From assembly GCA_937125455.1 (NCBI GenBank), contig CAKZLK010000012.1:1-50240 (forward strand): a stretch of 50,240 bases of DNA. The letters run 5' to 3'. Source of the stretch: an uncultured Aequorivita sp. GTDB taxonomy: Bacteria > Bacteroidota > Bacteroidia > Flavobacteriales > Flavobacteriaceae. A model generated the notes under the pieces. That model was not told where the DNA came from and made no database searches. It saw only the letters and a list, made by a program, of their open reading frames with translations. Each line of letters opens with the position of its first letter. Within the stretch, counting starts at the first letter, position 1. The translations under genes and the position numbers were made by a program. Below are positions 10,581-18,928 of the stretch, one piece after another.

Positions 10581-12577
10581 GATAAATTCAAGGTTATTAG
10601 TTGTCCTTTTTTAAGATTTTCACCAGATTTTATGGATTGACTGGAAACAGTCCCATTACCCACGACTTGTACTCTCAGCCCAAGGTTTTCCAATAAAGAA
10701 ACAGCGTCCATTCCAGCCATTCCCGTAACATTTGGAATTGTTTTGGTAGGTTGTTGCAATTTTGAGTAATACTGTTCGTAATCTTTTTTAATTACAGGGT
10801 CCGTTTTTTCAACTCCTTCCACAGAATCGATATTTGGTGAGTCTGTAAATATTTTTTGGGCGATTCTTTTAAAAACTGGCCCAGAAACATCAGCTCCGTA
10901 AAATCCTTTTTTAGTACTTGGTTTGTGAATAATTACGATACAAGAATATTTGGGGTTTTCAGCAGGGAAAAAACCAGTAAATGAAGAAATATATTTTCGG
11001 TTACTACCCCAGTCTGGCAGCCAATATTCGGTGCGCGCCGTTCCTGTTTTGCCAGCCATTGAAAAATCTGGGGAATAAAGTGATTTTCCTGTTCCGCGTT
11101 TTACAACGTTTTTTAGAATTTCGCGGATTTCCTTCAGCGTTTCATCGGAACAGATTTTTGGGTTTATAACCTTCGTATCATACGTGGTTACTTTTTCGTT
11201 CCAAGCCCGCACTTCTTTAATAAAGCGCGGTTTCACCATAACTCCGTTATTTGCAATAGCGTTATAAAAAGTTAAAGTTTGAAGGGGTGTAATTCGCAAG
11301 TTGTATCCATAAGCTATGGAAGGAAGCGCATTTCTGCTCCATATTTTGTCTCCCGGTTGGGGAATTATAGGTTTTCCTTCACCTTTAATTGCTACTCCGG
11401 TCTTTTCGTTTAAGTGCCAGCTTTTTAAACGATTGATGAATTTATTTGGATTTTTATAATAATTATCATTTATAATTGTGGCCAGACCAATGTTTGAGGA
11501 AACTTCCAAAGCACGAGCTGCAGAAATTTTTCCAAAACCACCGCGATGGGAATCATATATTTTTCTTCCGTAGAAAACTTTTACACCATTCCCAGTATCA
11601 ACAACAGTACTGGTATCGATAACTTTATCCTCCAAGGCAGCCATAAGAGCCATTACTTTAAAAGTAGAACCCGGTTCGTGGGATTCGCCTATGGCGTAAT
11701 TCAGTTTTTCGTAATAAGTTCCATTCGAAGTTCTGCCCAGATTTGAAACAGCTTTTATTTCACCTGTCGCCACCTCCATTACGATTACCGTTCCGTGCTC
11801 GGCTTCATAATATTCCAATTGTTTTAGTAATGCGTGGTGGGCAATATCCTGTATATTTACGTTTATGGTTGAAATAATATCAAATCCATCTTGCGGCTCA
11901 ATTTCATTTTCGTCATAAACTGGTTTCCATTGACCTTGTGCAATTTTTTGCTTTAAACGATGCCCCTCCTTTCCTGTCAATAAATCATTGAAGGCACCTT
12001 CCAAACCTACTGCGTAATATCCAGGACGGTCAAAAGCTTCATCTCCAACAGTTCGTTGTGCAATTTGCCCAATTGGATGCTCTCGAACGGTACGTTGTTC
12101 TACGATAATACCACCTTTGTAAGGTCCTTTTCGAAAAAGGGGCAAGTTTTTCACTTTAATATAATTCGAATAGCCCAAGTTTTTAGCCACCAATAGATAG
12201 CGGTTTTTATCGGCACGGGCTTTTCGAAACATATTTTGGTAATGGGAAACAGGTTTCCCAAACATTTTACTCAAACCTTCAGAGAGTGGCTTCAGATTTT
12301 CTTTAAAGTCATCTGAAGAAACCGTTACTGCGTCAAAACGAATGTCGTATTTTGGAACTGAAGTCGCCAAAAGACTGCCGTCATCAGCATAAACATTGCC
12401 TCTATTTGCGGGGATTATAAAGTTCTTAGTCGTGTTTTCTTTTGCTAATTCGCGATATTTATCGCCATCCACAAACTGAATATTCATTAACTTGACGCTG
12501 ATTGCTAACGCGAAGAGAAACATACATCCGGCAACGATGTACAAACGGTTTAATATGTTTTTTTCTTCAAAAGCCAT
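10577..12577 (-). CDS. ftsI: Septal transpeptidase FtsI (class B PBP with PASTA domain)
   Basis: Bitopic penicillin-binding protein that cross-links septal peptidoglycan together with FtsW. 666 residues: one N-terminal membrane segment (about 12-32), a PBP dimerisation domain, and a transpeptidase domain with the catalytic STFK (304-307), SSN (360-362) and KTGT (510-513) motifs. A PASTA domain follows at about 607-666 (starting IPNVTGMAGMDAVSLLENLGL). A C-terminal PASTA domain is absent from E. coli FtsI but common in Bacteroidota. It overlaps murE by 4 bp and lies 42 bp downstream of ftsL. Confidence 0.97.
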   Translation of the reverse strand: MAFEEKNILNRLYIVAGCMFLFALAISVKLMNIQFVDGDKYRELAKENTTKNFIIPANRGNVYADDGSLLATSVPKYDIRFDAVTVSSDDFKENLKPLSEGLSKMFGKPVSHYQNMFRKARADKNRYLLVAKNLGYSNYIKVKNLPLFRKGPYKGGIIVEQRTVREHPIGQIAQRTVGDEAFDRPGYYAVGLEGAFNDLLTGKEGHRLKQKIAQGQWKPVYDENEIEPQDGFDIISTINVNIQDIAHHALLKQLEYYEAEHGTVIVMEVATGEIKAVSNLGRTSNGTYYEKLNYAIGESHEPGSTFKVMALMAALEDKVIDTSTVVDTGNGVKVFYGRKIYDSHRGGFGKISAARALEVSSNIGLATIINDNYYKNPNKFINRLKSWHLNEKTGVAIKGEGKPIIPQPGDKIWSRNALPSIAYGYNLRITPLQTLTFYNAIANNGVMVKPRFIKEVRAWNEKVTTYDTKVINPKICSDETLKEIREILKNVVKRGTGKSLYSPDFSMAGKTGTARTEYWLPDWGSNRKYISSFTGFFPAENPKYSCIVIIHKPSTKKGFYGADVSGPVFKRIAQKIFTDSPNIDSVEGVEKTDPVIKKDYEQYYSKLQQPTKTIPNVTGMAGMDAVSLLENLGLRVQVVGNGTVSSQSIKSGENLKKGQLITLNLS

Positions 12578-12619
12578 TTTCAGTTATCAGTTTTCTTTTT
12601 TCAATTTTTTTATTTTTTT

Positions 12620-12940
12620 CTAATCCTTTTTCTCAACTATCCGTATTCGTTTTGGTGGTGTTCCGGAGGGTTGTAGACCACGACTTTCCATTGCCGCTAT
12701 TATTTTGCTTTCCATTCTTGCTTGCATCAACAACATCCGAACGTCCACGTATTCACTTTTCAATTCTTTTACTTCAGCATTAAGCTTTGAAATTTTATGC
12801 ACTTTCTTATCAGCAGTGTGCGAGCTGCCAATCATTATTAAGGCCAAAACGGAAAGAAAAATGATAAAGCGCCAGTTTTTTAGCGCATCGTCACTTACCA
12901 AAAACTTTCCTTTTATTATGTTGTAAAAACCGTCTTTCAT
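12620..12940 (-). CDS. ftsL: FtsL-like division protein
   Basis: Small bitopic protein, 106 residues from the ATG at 12940. One membrane segment at about residues 18-36 (WRFIIFLSVLALIMIGSSH) is followed by a short predicted coiled coil (KVHKISKLNAEVKELKSEYVDVRMLLMQ), the architecture of FtsL. Primary sequence is poorly conserved in this family, so position between rsmH and ftsI carries much of the identification. An earlier in-frame start at 12973 would overlap rsmH by 32 bp; the ATG at 12940 lies one base after the rsmH stop and is preferred. It probably forms a complex with FtsQ. Confidence 0.85.
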   Translation of the reverse strand: MKDGFYNIIKGKFLVSDDALKNWRFIIFLSVLALIMIGSSHTADKKVHKISKLNAEVKELKSEYVDVRMLLMQARMESKIIAAMESRGLQPSGTPPKRIRIVEKKD

Positions 12941-12941
12941 T

Positions 12942-13847
12942 TTATATTTTCTCAGCAATGCGAAGTTTTGCACTCCGCGCTCGATTGTTTTGTTTAATTT
13001 CTTCCTTGGAAGGAATTATAAATTTTCCAACTGCTTTAAAAGGCACTTCTACTCTTCCAAAAACATCTTTTTCTGGTTCGCCTTCAAACATGCCGTTGCG
13101 GATGTAGCGTTTTACCAATCGGTCTTCCAAAGAATGGTAGCTTATCAAGCTTATCCTGCCGCCAAGTTTTAGGACTTCATTTGTTTGAAGCAAAAATTCT
13201 TTCAATGCCTCCAACTCTTGGTTAACTTCAATCCTGATAGCCTGATAGATCTGAGCTAGAATTTTGTTTTCTTTATGTGCGGGCAAAAACCTGCTCAATA
13301 CTTTTTTAAGCTGTTCGCTAGTTTTAATTTTTTCTTCCTGCCTTGACTCAACAATTACTCGTGCCATTCCGGCTGCACTTCGCAATTCACCATAATTTGA
13401 AAGTACGTTTCGCAATTGCGCTTCCTCATATTTATTGACAACTGTGTATGCCGAAAAGTTGGTGTCACGATTCATACGCATATCTAAATCGGCCTCAAAA
13501 CGAGTTGAAAAACCTCTTTCCGCAACATCAAACTGATGGGACGAAACACCGAAATCACCCAGAATTCCATCGACAGTTTTATAGCCATGGAATCTCAAAA
13601 ATTGCTTCAAAAACCTAAAATTTTGGTTAATCAAGAGGAACCGAGGGTCTTCAATTGTATTTTTTAAAGCATCTTTATCTTGATCAAAAGCTATGAGTTT
13701 TCCGTTTGGCCCTAATCGATTCAATATTTCTCGGGAGTGTCCGCCGCCGCCAAAAGTAACATCCACATAAACACCTTCGGGCTTTATGTTAAGCCCATCA
13801 ACAGTTTCATTCAGCAAAACCGGATTATGATATTCCATCACCATCAT
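12942..13847 (-). CDS. rsmH: 16S rRNA (cytosine-1402-N4)-methyltransferase RsmH
   Basis: SAM-dependent methyltransferase (formerly MraW) that N4-methylates C1402 of 16S rRNA in the ribosomal P site. 301 residues. Hallmarks are EYHNPVLLNETV at the N terminus, the SAM loop DVTFGGGGHS, GILGDFGVSSHQ, RGFSTRFEADLDMRM and SYHSLEDRLVKR near the C terminus. The start overlaps mraZ by 23 bp; starting instead at the ATG before EYHNPV (13838) would shorten the overlap to 14 bp and match homologues equally well. Second gene of the dcw operon. Confidence 0.97.
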   Translation of the reverse strand: MMVMEYHNPVLLNETVDGLNIKPEGVYVDVTFGGGGHSREILNRLGPNGKLIAFDQDKDALKNTIEDPRFLLINQNFRFLKQFLRFHGYKTVDGILGDFGVSSHQFDVAERGFSTRFEADLDMRMNRDTNFSAYTVVNKYEEAQLRNVLSNYGELRSAAGMARVIVESRQEEKIKTSEQLKKVLSRFLPAHKENKILAQIYQAIRIEVNQELEALKEFLLQTNEVLKLGGRISLISYHSLEDRLVKRYIRNGMFEGEPEKDVFGRVEVPFKAVGKFIIPSKEEIKQNNRARSAKLRIAEKI

Positions 13848-14298
13848 TGCTTTTGTTTCCCATTACTTCTTCAGCCAGATCAGCAAAATCACTCGCAGCA
13901 TTGTCAATGGCCTGTTCGTATTTATCTTTATCCCAGATCTCAACAATATTTATTGCGGAAGAAATTACTAGTTCCTTGCTAATTCCAGCAAACGACATTA
14001 AATCTTTGGGAATCAACAATCTTCCGGTGGAATCCAGTTCAACTATTTTTACACCGGCCGTAAACCTTCTAATAAAATCGTTGTTTTTTCTATTGAAGCG
14101 GTTCAGTTCGCCCATCTTTTGCATCAAGGCCTCCCATTCTTTCATTGGATACATTTCCAAACAAGGCTGAAAAACAGCGCGCTTAACAACAAACCCCTCG
14201 GGTGCTAACGACGCCAACTGCTTTTTTAACGGCGCAGGCACCATGACGCGTCCCTTTACGTCTGCCTTACATTCGTATGTGCCTATTAGATTGAGCAT
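13825..14298 (-). CDS. mraZ: Transcriptional regulator MraZ
   Basis: DNA-binding regulator of the dcw operon, 157 residues. It has two tandem MraZ/AbrB-like domains, each with the family's D-x-x-GR core: ADVKGRVMVP near the N terminus and ELDSTGRLLIP in the second half. In other bacteria MraZ forms ring oligomers and binds short repeats upstream of its own gene. The 5' region here contains a matching array of 10-bp repeats at 14347-14397 and a Bacteroidota -7 element at 14331-14338, so autoregulation is likely. It is the first gene of the dcw operon. Confidence 0.97.
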   Translation of the reverse strand: MLNLIGTYECKADVKGRVMVPAPLKKQLASLAPEGFVVKRAVFQPCLEMYPMKEWEALMQKMGELNRFNRKNNDFIRRFTAGVKIVELDSTGRLLIPKDLMSFAGISKELVISSAINIVEIWDKDKYEQAIDNAASDFADLAEEVMGNKSNDGDGIS

Positions 14299-14330
14299 TG
14301 TAGAAATTCCGTGTTTGCAATTTGTTGTTT

Positions 14331-14338
14331 CAAATATA
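14331..14338 (-). promoter_or_regulatory. Candidate -7 promoter element of mraZ/dcw operon
   Basis: On the minus strand this reads TATATTTG, a perfect match to the Bacteroidota -7 consensus TAnnTTTG, 33 bp upstream of the mraZ ATG. No clear TTG (-33) element is seen at the expected distance; that position is occupied by the MraZ-type boxes. Confidence 0.6.
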
Positions 14339-14346
14339 TATAACTT

Positions 14347-14397
14347 TTACCACTTTTTACCACATTCTACCACTTTGTTGATAAGTTTTACCACTTT
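14347..14397 (-). promoter_or_regulatory. MraZ box array (operator of dcw operon)
   Basis: On the minus strand there are three contiguous 10-bp repeats, AAAGTGGTAG, AATGTGGTAA and AAAGTGGTAA (14367-14376, 14357-14366, 14347-14356), and a fourth AAAGTGGTAA at 14388-14397, exactly two periods upstream. Helical-phase spacing and the AAAGTGG core resemble the AAAGTGK boxes described for MraZ in Mollicutes. The array covers the -33 region and beyond of the mraZ promoter, a repressor-like position. The binding role is inferred from position and family knowledge. Confidence 0.8.
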
Positions 14398-14469
14398 GTA
14401 GATAAGGTATATTTGAAATGACAAACAACAATGCCTAGTTATAAATAGACCATATGAAATAATTTTGTT

Positions 14470-14477
14470 TACTTTTG
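14470..14477 (+). promoter_or_regulatory. Candidate -7 element of alpha/beta hydrolase-engB unit
   Basis: Reads TACTTTTG, a perfect match to TAnnTTTG, 25 bp upstream of the ATG at 14503. A second match, TATATTTG, lies at 14408-14415. No good -33 TTG was found for either, so the assignment is tentative. Confidence 0.45.
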
Positions 14478-14502
14478 TCATTCTAAATTGCACCAACCAA
14501 GC

Positions 14503-15267
14503 ATGTCGGAAAACTTAAAGAAAGAAGGAAAATTTTCATATTTAGAAATTGGTGAAGGCACTCCAATAATCATCCTTCACGGACTTATGGGGGGATTAAG
14601 TAATTTTGATGGAGTTGCTAATTTCTTTCCACCAAAAGGCTACAAAATTCTAATTCCAGAATTGCCCATTTACAAAATGACGCTATTGCGCACAAACGTG
14701 AAGAATTTTGCAAAATACGTTTCTCAGTTTATTGACCATTTGGGCTATGAAGAAGTGATTCTTTTGGGAAATTCTTTGGGCGGTCATATCGGTTTGCTGT
14801 GTACAAAAATGTATCCTGAAAAGGTAAAGGCATTGGTGATAACAGGAAGTTCAGGACTGTACGAAAGTGCCATGGGCGAAAGCTATCCTAAACGCGGTGA
14901 TTACGAATACATAAAGCACAAAGCCGAAAACGTTTTCTACGATCCGGCCGTTGCTACCAAAGAGATTGTTGACGATGTTTACGAAACTGTAAACGACCGA
15001 AATAAATTGATACGAACCCTTGCCATCGCCAAAAGTGCTATTAGGCATAACATGGCTAAGGATTTGCCAAAAATGCATACACCAACCTGCATTATTTGGG
15101 GAAAAAACGATAATGTTACTCCACCTGAAGTAGCAATAGAGTTTGATGAACTTTTACCGGATTCTGAACTTTTTTGGATTGATAAATGTGGTCACGCAGC
15201 AATGATGGAGCATCCAGATGAATTTAATAAATTGCTTTTTGCCTGGTTGGAAAAACGAGGGTACTAA
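14503..15267 (+). CDS. Alpha/beta hydrolase of the dcw-engB neighbourhood
   Basis: Predicted cytoplasmic alpha/beta-fold hydrolase of 254 residues; the substrate is unknown. The oxyanion segment HGLMGG, the nucleophile elbow GNSLGG (Ser nucleophile), the acid in WGKNDNVTP and the catalytic His in CGHAAMMEHP are all present, so it should be active. The ATG at 14503 is used; a TTG at 14488 would add five residues but lies close to the likely transcription start. Divergent from mraZ and 54 bp upstream of engB. A hydrolase at this place is a recurrent arrangement in flavobacteria, but its link to division is unproven. Confidence 0.88.
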   Translation: MSENLKKEGKFSYLEIGEGTPIIILHGLMGGLSNFDGVANFFPPKGYKILIPELPIYKMTLLRTNVKNFAKYVSQFIDHLGYEEVILLGNSLGGHIGLLCTKMYPEKVKALVITGSSGLYESAMGESYPKRGDYEYIKHKAENVFYDPAVATKEIVDDVYETVNDRNKLIRTLAIAKSAIRHNMAKDLPKMHTPTCIIWGKNDNVTPPEVAIEFDELLPDSELFWIDKCGHAAMMEHPDEFNKLLFAWLEKRGY

Positions 15268-15321
15268 CGGTTTCTAGTTTCTAGAAAACGTATTTTTCTG
15301 AACAATTCATATCTATACACA

Positions 15322-15933
15322 ATGCATATAAAATCCGCGGAATTTATGATGAGCAACAGCGATGTTGCCAAATGTCCAAAAGACCGTTTGCCGGAATACG
15401 CTTTTATCGGTAGAAGTAACGTGGGAAAATCCTCCTTGATCAATATGCTGATGTTGCGAAAAAGTTTGGCAAAAACTTCCGGAAGACCGGGGAAAACACA
15501 ACTCATTAATCATTTTCTAGTAAACAAAAATTGGTATTTGGTTGATTTACCTGGCTATGGATATGCCCGTGTTTCAAAAAGCAGCAAGAAAGTTTTTCAG
15601 AAATTTATTACTGATTATTTTGAAAAACGAGAGCAAATGGTACTTTCCTTCGTTTTGGTAGATTGCCGCCACGAACCACAGCCCATAGATATGGAATTTA
15701 TGCAATGGATGGGCGAAAGTGGAATTCCTTTCAACATTATTTTTACAAAAGCAGACAAGTTGAAACCAAAAGCTCTGGAGCGAAACATTGAGGTATACAC
15801 TGAAAAGATGCTTGAAACTTGGGAAGAAATGCCGCCTTATTTTATTACTTCAGCGAGTGATTCATCAGGAAGGGATGAAGTTTTAAATTACATTGATGAA
15901 CTTAACAACTCCATTCAAACTTCGGAATTCTAG
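15322..15933 (+). CDS. engB: Ribosome biogenesis GTPase EngB/YsxC
   Basis: Small GTPase needed for assembly of the large ribosomal subunit, 203 residues. G motifs are intact: G1 [10 protein letters not shown]3 [11 protein letters not shown] and G4 TKADK, with TSAS as the G5-like loop. Residues begin [12 protein letters not shown], in line with family members. It follows the alpha/beta hydrolase on the plus strand and ends 6 bp from the convergent gldC stop, with no room for a conventional terminator between them. Confidence 0.96.
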   Translation: MHIKSAEFMMSNSDVAKCPKDRLPEYAFIGRSNVGKSSLINMLMLRKSLAKTSGRPGKTQLINHFLVNKNWYLVDLPGYGYARVSKSSKKVFQKFITDYFEKREQMVLSFVLVDCRHEPQPIDMEFMQWMGESGIPFNIIFTKADKLKPKALERNIEVYTEKMLETWEEMPPYFITSASDSSGRDEVLNYIDELNNSIQTSEF

Positions 15934-15939
15934 TTTTTG

Positions 15940-16278
15940 CTACTCCTTTTTCAACTCTAGCTTTTCCGCAAAATAATCACAAAAATCGCGCATAGTCGCA
16001 CTCATTTTATCATCATTTGTGGCGCGTTGAAACGTATCGGCCATAGCGCTCAAGGTTTGGTGAAAAAAAATTTTCATTTCGTCCACAGGCATATCTTTGG
16101 TCCAAAGATCTATTCTGAGTGATTCCCTTTTTGCACTGTCCCATACAGAAAGCATTACCGCCTTGGTTTCTTCGTTTGAAACACCACCGTCTTCTGCAGT
16201 CCAATGAATGTTTTCTGGAATTTTATTTTCGTCAAGACTTACGTTTAATTTTATTTCAGAAGTGTGTTTTATTGCCAT
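15940..16278 (-). CDS. gldC: Gliding motility protein GldC
   Basis: Small soluble protein of 112 residues associated with gliding motility in Bacteroidota; its biochemical role is not well defined. The sequence begins MAIKHTSEIKLNVSLDENKIPENIHW and contains DGGVSNEETKAVMLSVWDSA, both typical of GldC. Its ATG shares the A of the gldB stop (TAATG), so the pair is translationally coupled. The order gldB-gldC next to nadE is a standard flavobacterial arrangement. Confidence 0.94.
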   Translation of the reverse strand: MAIKHTSEIKLNVSLDENKIPENIHWTAEDGGVSNEETKAVMLSVWDSAKRESLRIDLWTKDMPVDEMKIFFHQTLSAMADTFQRATNDDKMSATMRDFCDYFAEKLELKKE

Positions 16279-17234
16279 TATTTCTTCGGTTTGTATTTTG
16301 AATTTGTAAATATTTCGTCCGCATCGGTAACCATCAATTGCTGAACATCAGTTTTGTTATTTTCCATATAAGCGCGCACAATTTTCCATCCCAAATATCT
16401 ACCCAACATTCCAGGAGATTCATTATCTATTTCAAGATAGAATTTTGAAAATGGAGCGGGGTTTATAAAACGTGCGCCAAGTTTAGGGTCTGTGCTATAG
16501 AGTAATTCTTTCTCAACAAAATAACGCCACATATATTCTTCATTTTCCTCAGCCCATTGAAATTCTTCTTCAGTATAACCTATTTTATCGGCATCAGAAG
16601 TGTTTGGAAGCCATAAATCATTCAGATAAAGCTCTTTGCCATAATATACAATTTGACCTAAAAAAGTAGCTTTACTTGGGGGCTTTATGTATTGCCTTGC
16701 ATATGTATCAGCAATATCAGGTCCAATCTGAGAGGGCTTCATTTCCTTAGAAATATATTTATCAATGCCTTCATAAAACCGATGGTCAGTCCCCAGATAA
16801 TTGTCTAAACCAATCACCAACATACTGTCCGCAAGAATCACTTTATTGCGATAATCCACATCTGAAGTCGTAGTTACAATAATGGGATTAATAAATTTGG
16901 GGAAATAATATTTTATATGCTGAAAAAGTGGAATCAAAATACCTTCCAATGCATCATCATTCGGAAATGCTTTCCCCACTTCACTTTCCAATTGATCTTG
17001 AAGTGTATCGGTTAATTTTTCAACCCAAATACTGTCATTGTATTGCTTCGGAAAAAAAGCAGGGTACTCAGCCTTCAACCTTGAAAGATCTGCCGGAGTG
17101 GCGTTTGCAAATTCTTTGTCGAAACGAAGTATTTCAACATTCATAGGAATTTTTTCAATTTCCTTTTCAACTTTGCTTTCATTGTTGCAGGAAAAAAGCA
17201 GAGTACCAAAAAGAACCAATACGCAATACTTCAT
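16278..17234 (-). CDS. gldB: Gliding motility lipoprotein GldB
   Basis: Lipoprotein required for gliding in flavobacteria, 318 residues from the ATG at 17234. The N terminus, KYCVLVLFGTLLFSC, is a lipoprotein signal with the lipid-attached Cys directly after a LFS lipobox. An in-frame ATG at 17267 would put 11 polar residues before the signal and is less likely. The mature part begins NNESKVEKEIEKIPMNVEILRFDKEF, where acidic residues after the Cys may favour surface or outer-membrane sorting. It is coupled to gldC downstream and divergent from nadE. Confidence 0.94.
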   Translation of the reverse strand: MKYCVLVLFGTLLFSCNNESKVEKEIEKIPMNVEILRFDKEFANATPADLSRLKAEYPAFFPKQYNDSIWVEKLTDTLQDQLESEVGKAFPNDDALEGILIPLFQHIKYYFPKFINPIIVTTTSDVDYRNKVILADSMLVIGLDNYLGTDHRFYEGIDKYISKEMKPSQIGPDIADTYARQYIKPPSKATFLGQIVYYGKELYLNDLWLPNTSDADKIGYTEEEFQWAEENEEYMWRYFVEKELLYSTDPKLGARFINPAPFSKFYLEIDNESPGMLGRYLGWKIVRAYMENNKTDVQQLMVTDADEIFTNSKYKPKK

Positions 17235-17306
17235 AGTAGAAAAAATGTTATTATTGATTAACGCCATTCCTTTTTATTAATTTTATCTTTAACAACTTTT
17301 GCGCTG

Positions 17307-17314
17307 CAAAGGTA
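17307..17314 (-). promoter_or_regulatory. Candidate -7 element of gldBC
   Basis: On the minus strand this reads TACCTTTG, a perfect match to TAnnTTTG, 72 bp upstream of the gldB ATG at 17234. No clear -33 TTG was seen at the expected spacing. Confidence 0.5.
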
Positions 17315-17342
17315 TTATTATAAAAGATTAAAAACACAGAAA

Positions 17343-18131
17343 ATGCAAACCGAAAAAGTAATAGATCACATTGTAAATTGGTTAAAAACCTACGCCGTAA
17401 ATGCAAAGATGGATGGCTTTGTAATTGGCATCAGTGGAGGTATTGATTCTGCTGTAACTTCAGCCTTATGTGCAAAAACAGGGCTCGACTTAGTCTGTTT
17501 GGAAATGCCCATTCACCAAGCCCCCTCACAAGTTAGTCGTGCATATAACCATATAGCTTGGCTACAGGAAAATTTTCCAAACGTTAAAAAAATTGAGGTA
17601 AACCTTACCCCAGTTTTTGATTCAATGATTGATGCTTTGCCTAAGGTGAAAAAGGAAGAAGACCGTTTTATGTCGCTAGCAAACACACGTGCTCGTTTGC
17701 GCATGACAACACTATATTATTTTGCTGCCCTGCACAAATATTTGGTGGCAGGCACCGGAAACAAAGTAGAGGATTTTGGCGTGGGTTTTTACACAAAATA
17801 TGGTGACGGTGGTGTAGATTTAAGTCCAATTGCAGATTTGATGAAAAGTGAAGTTTACCAAATTGCCCGATATCTAGGTATTAATAAAGAAATTATTGAT
17901 GCAGCACCCACCGATGGCTTATGGGGAGATGACCGAACCGACGAGGACCAAATTGGCGCAAGCTATGACGAACTGGAATGGGCAATGAATATGAAAGAGG
18001 CTGGTAAAAACCCTTCCGATTTTTCTGAAAGACAAAAAGTGGTTTTTGAAATCTATAACAGATTAAATAAAGCAAACCAACATAAGATGACACCAATTCC
18101 TGTTTGTAAAATCCCAGAGGAACTGAAATAG
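17343..18131 (+). CDS. nadE: NH3-dependent NAD+ synthetase NadE
   Basis: Cytoplasmic enzyme that amidates nicotinic acid adenine dinucleotide to NAD+ with ammonia and ATP. 262 residues, the size of the single-domain, ammonia-using type without a glutaminase domain. The PP-loop SGGIDSAV (31-38), ARLRMTTLYYFA, GTGNKVEDFGVGFYTKYGDGGVDLSP and PTDGLWGDDRTDEDQIG motifs are intact. Divergent from gldBC, as in many flavobacteria. Confidence 0.97.
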   Translation: MQTEKVIDHIVNWLKTYAVNAKMDGFVIGISGGIDSAVTSALCAKTGLDLVCLEMPIHQAPSQVSRAYNHIAWLQENFPNVKKIEVNLTPVFDSMIDALPKVKKEEDRFMSLANTRARLRMTTLYYFAALHKYLVAGTGNKVEDFGVGFYTKYGDGGVDLSPIADLMKSEVYQIARYLGINKEIIDAAPTDGLWGDDRTDEDQIGASYDELEWAMNMKEAGKNPSDFSERQKVVFEIYNRLNKANQHKMTPIPVCKIPEELK

Positions 18132-18185
18132 ACATGTAATTTATCGAATAATTTAACCATTAGACGAAAGCTTTACTATTCTTCC

Positions 18186-18272
18186 TCTTAAGATTTTATA
18201 TATTCAATATGTAATATTAATATTACACTATTAAAACTTACCACCTCCCCAGATCTTAAGTTTTTATACATT
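18186..18272. promoter_or_regulatory. Repeat and palindrome cluster upstream of the response regulator
   Basis: Two 19-bp direct repeats, TCTTAAGATTTTATATATT (18186-18204) and TCTTAAGTTTTTATACATT (18254-18272), match at 17 of 19 positions. Between them is a perfect 18-bp palindrome, TGTAATATTAATATTACA (18210-18227). The start codon of the response regulator lies 23 bp beyond the second repeat. The arrangement suggests binding sites for a dimeric regulator, possibly the gene's own product, but this is inference. Confidence 0.5.
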
Positions 18273-18295
18273 TAAAAAATTATAAATTCAATAAG

Positions 18296-18928
18296 ATGAA
18301 AAAAGTAGTAATAGCAGACCACCACCCAGTAACAAGAATGGGTGCAGAGGTTTTGCTCGATAGCACAAATGAATATTCAATAGTCGGTAAGGTATCACGT
18401 GGATCAGAACTACTGAGGTGCCTTGAAAATGAAAAACCGGACATTTTAATTTTAGAACTAGACATCCCTGAAATAAATGGTTTTCACGCCCTTCGAAGCA
18501 TTCGAGAGGAGTTTCCAAAAACACGAATCGCTATTTTTTCATCACATCCAGAAGAAATTTATGCCTTGCGCTCTATAAAATCTGGCGCTGCTGGATACAT
18601 CCCAAAAACATCTTCACAGGAAACATTTCTTCAAGCCATTAAACGCATTGCTATGGGCGGTGTGTTTTTGAACGACGAACTGGCGGCAGCTTATAATAGC
18701 AATTCTGTAAACGATAATACAATCGTGGGACGATACAAAAAGCTTTCTGCAAGGGAAATTGAAGTGTTAAACCTACTGTCTAATGGCAAACGAAATAAAG
18801 ACATAGCTACACTTCTTGAAATTAACGAAAAAACCGTGAGTACCTACAAAACAAGACTCTTGAAAAAACTAAACGTGACAAGTTTGGCAGAATTGATAAA
18901 TCAAGCGCGAATGTTTCAGTTTACCTGA
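18296..18928 (+). CDS. Atypical NarL/LuxR-family response regulator
   Basis: Two-domain transcription factor of 210 residues: receiver (about 1-120) and C-terminal LuxR-type helix-turn-helix (about 147-205; LSAREIEVLNLLSNGKRNKDIATLLEINEKTVSTYK). The DNA-binding domain looks normal. The receiver is atypical. Aligned on the DxxxP pattern of NarL, the phosphoacceptor Asp is Glu54 (ILELDIPEING), and the second acidic-pocket Asp is replaced by His9 (ADHHP). The conserved Ser in FSSHPEE and Lys in YIPKTS remain. It may act independently of phosphorylation. No histidine kinase is nearby. It ends immediately next to the convergent dnaG stop, with no spacing. Confidence 0.92.
   Translation: MKKVVIADHHPVTRMGAEVLLDSTNEYSIVGKVSRGSELLRCLENEKPDILILELDIPEINGFHALRSIREEFPKTRIAIFSSHPEEIYALRSIKSGAAGYIPKTSSQETFLQAIKRIAMGGVFLNDELAAAYNSNSVNDNTIVGRYKKLSAREIEVLNLLSNGKRNKDIATLLEINEKTVSTYKTRLLKKLNVTSLAELINQARMFQFT

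Noticed and set aside
14347-14406. Possible CRISPR-like or microsatellite array
   Set aside because: Units are 10 bp, contiguous and lie in the mraZ promoter; they fit MraZ boxes and have no spacers.
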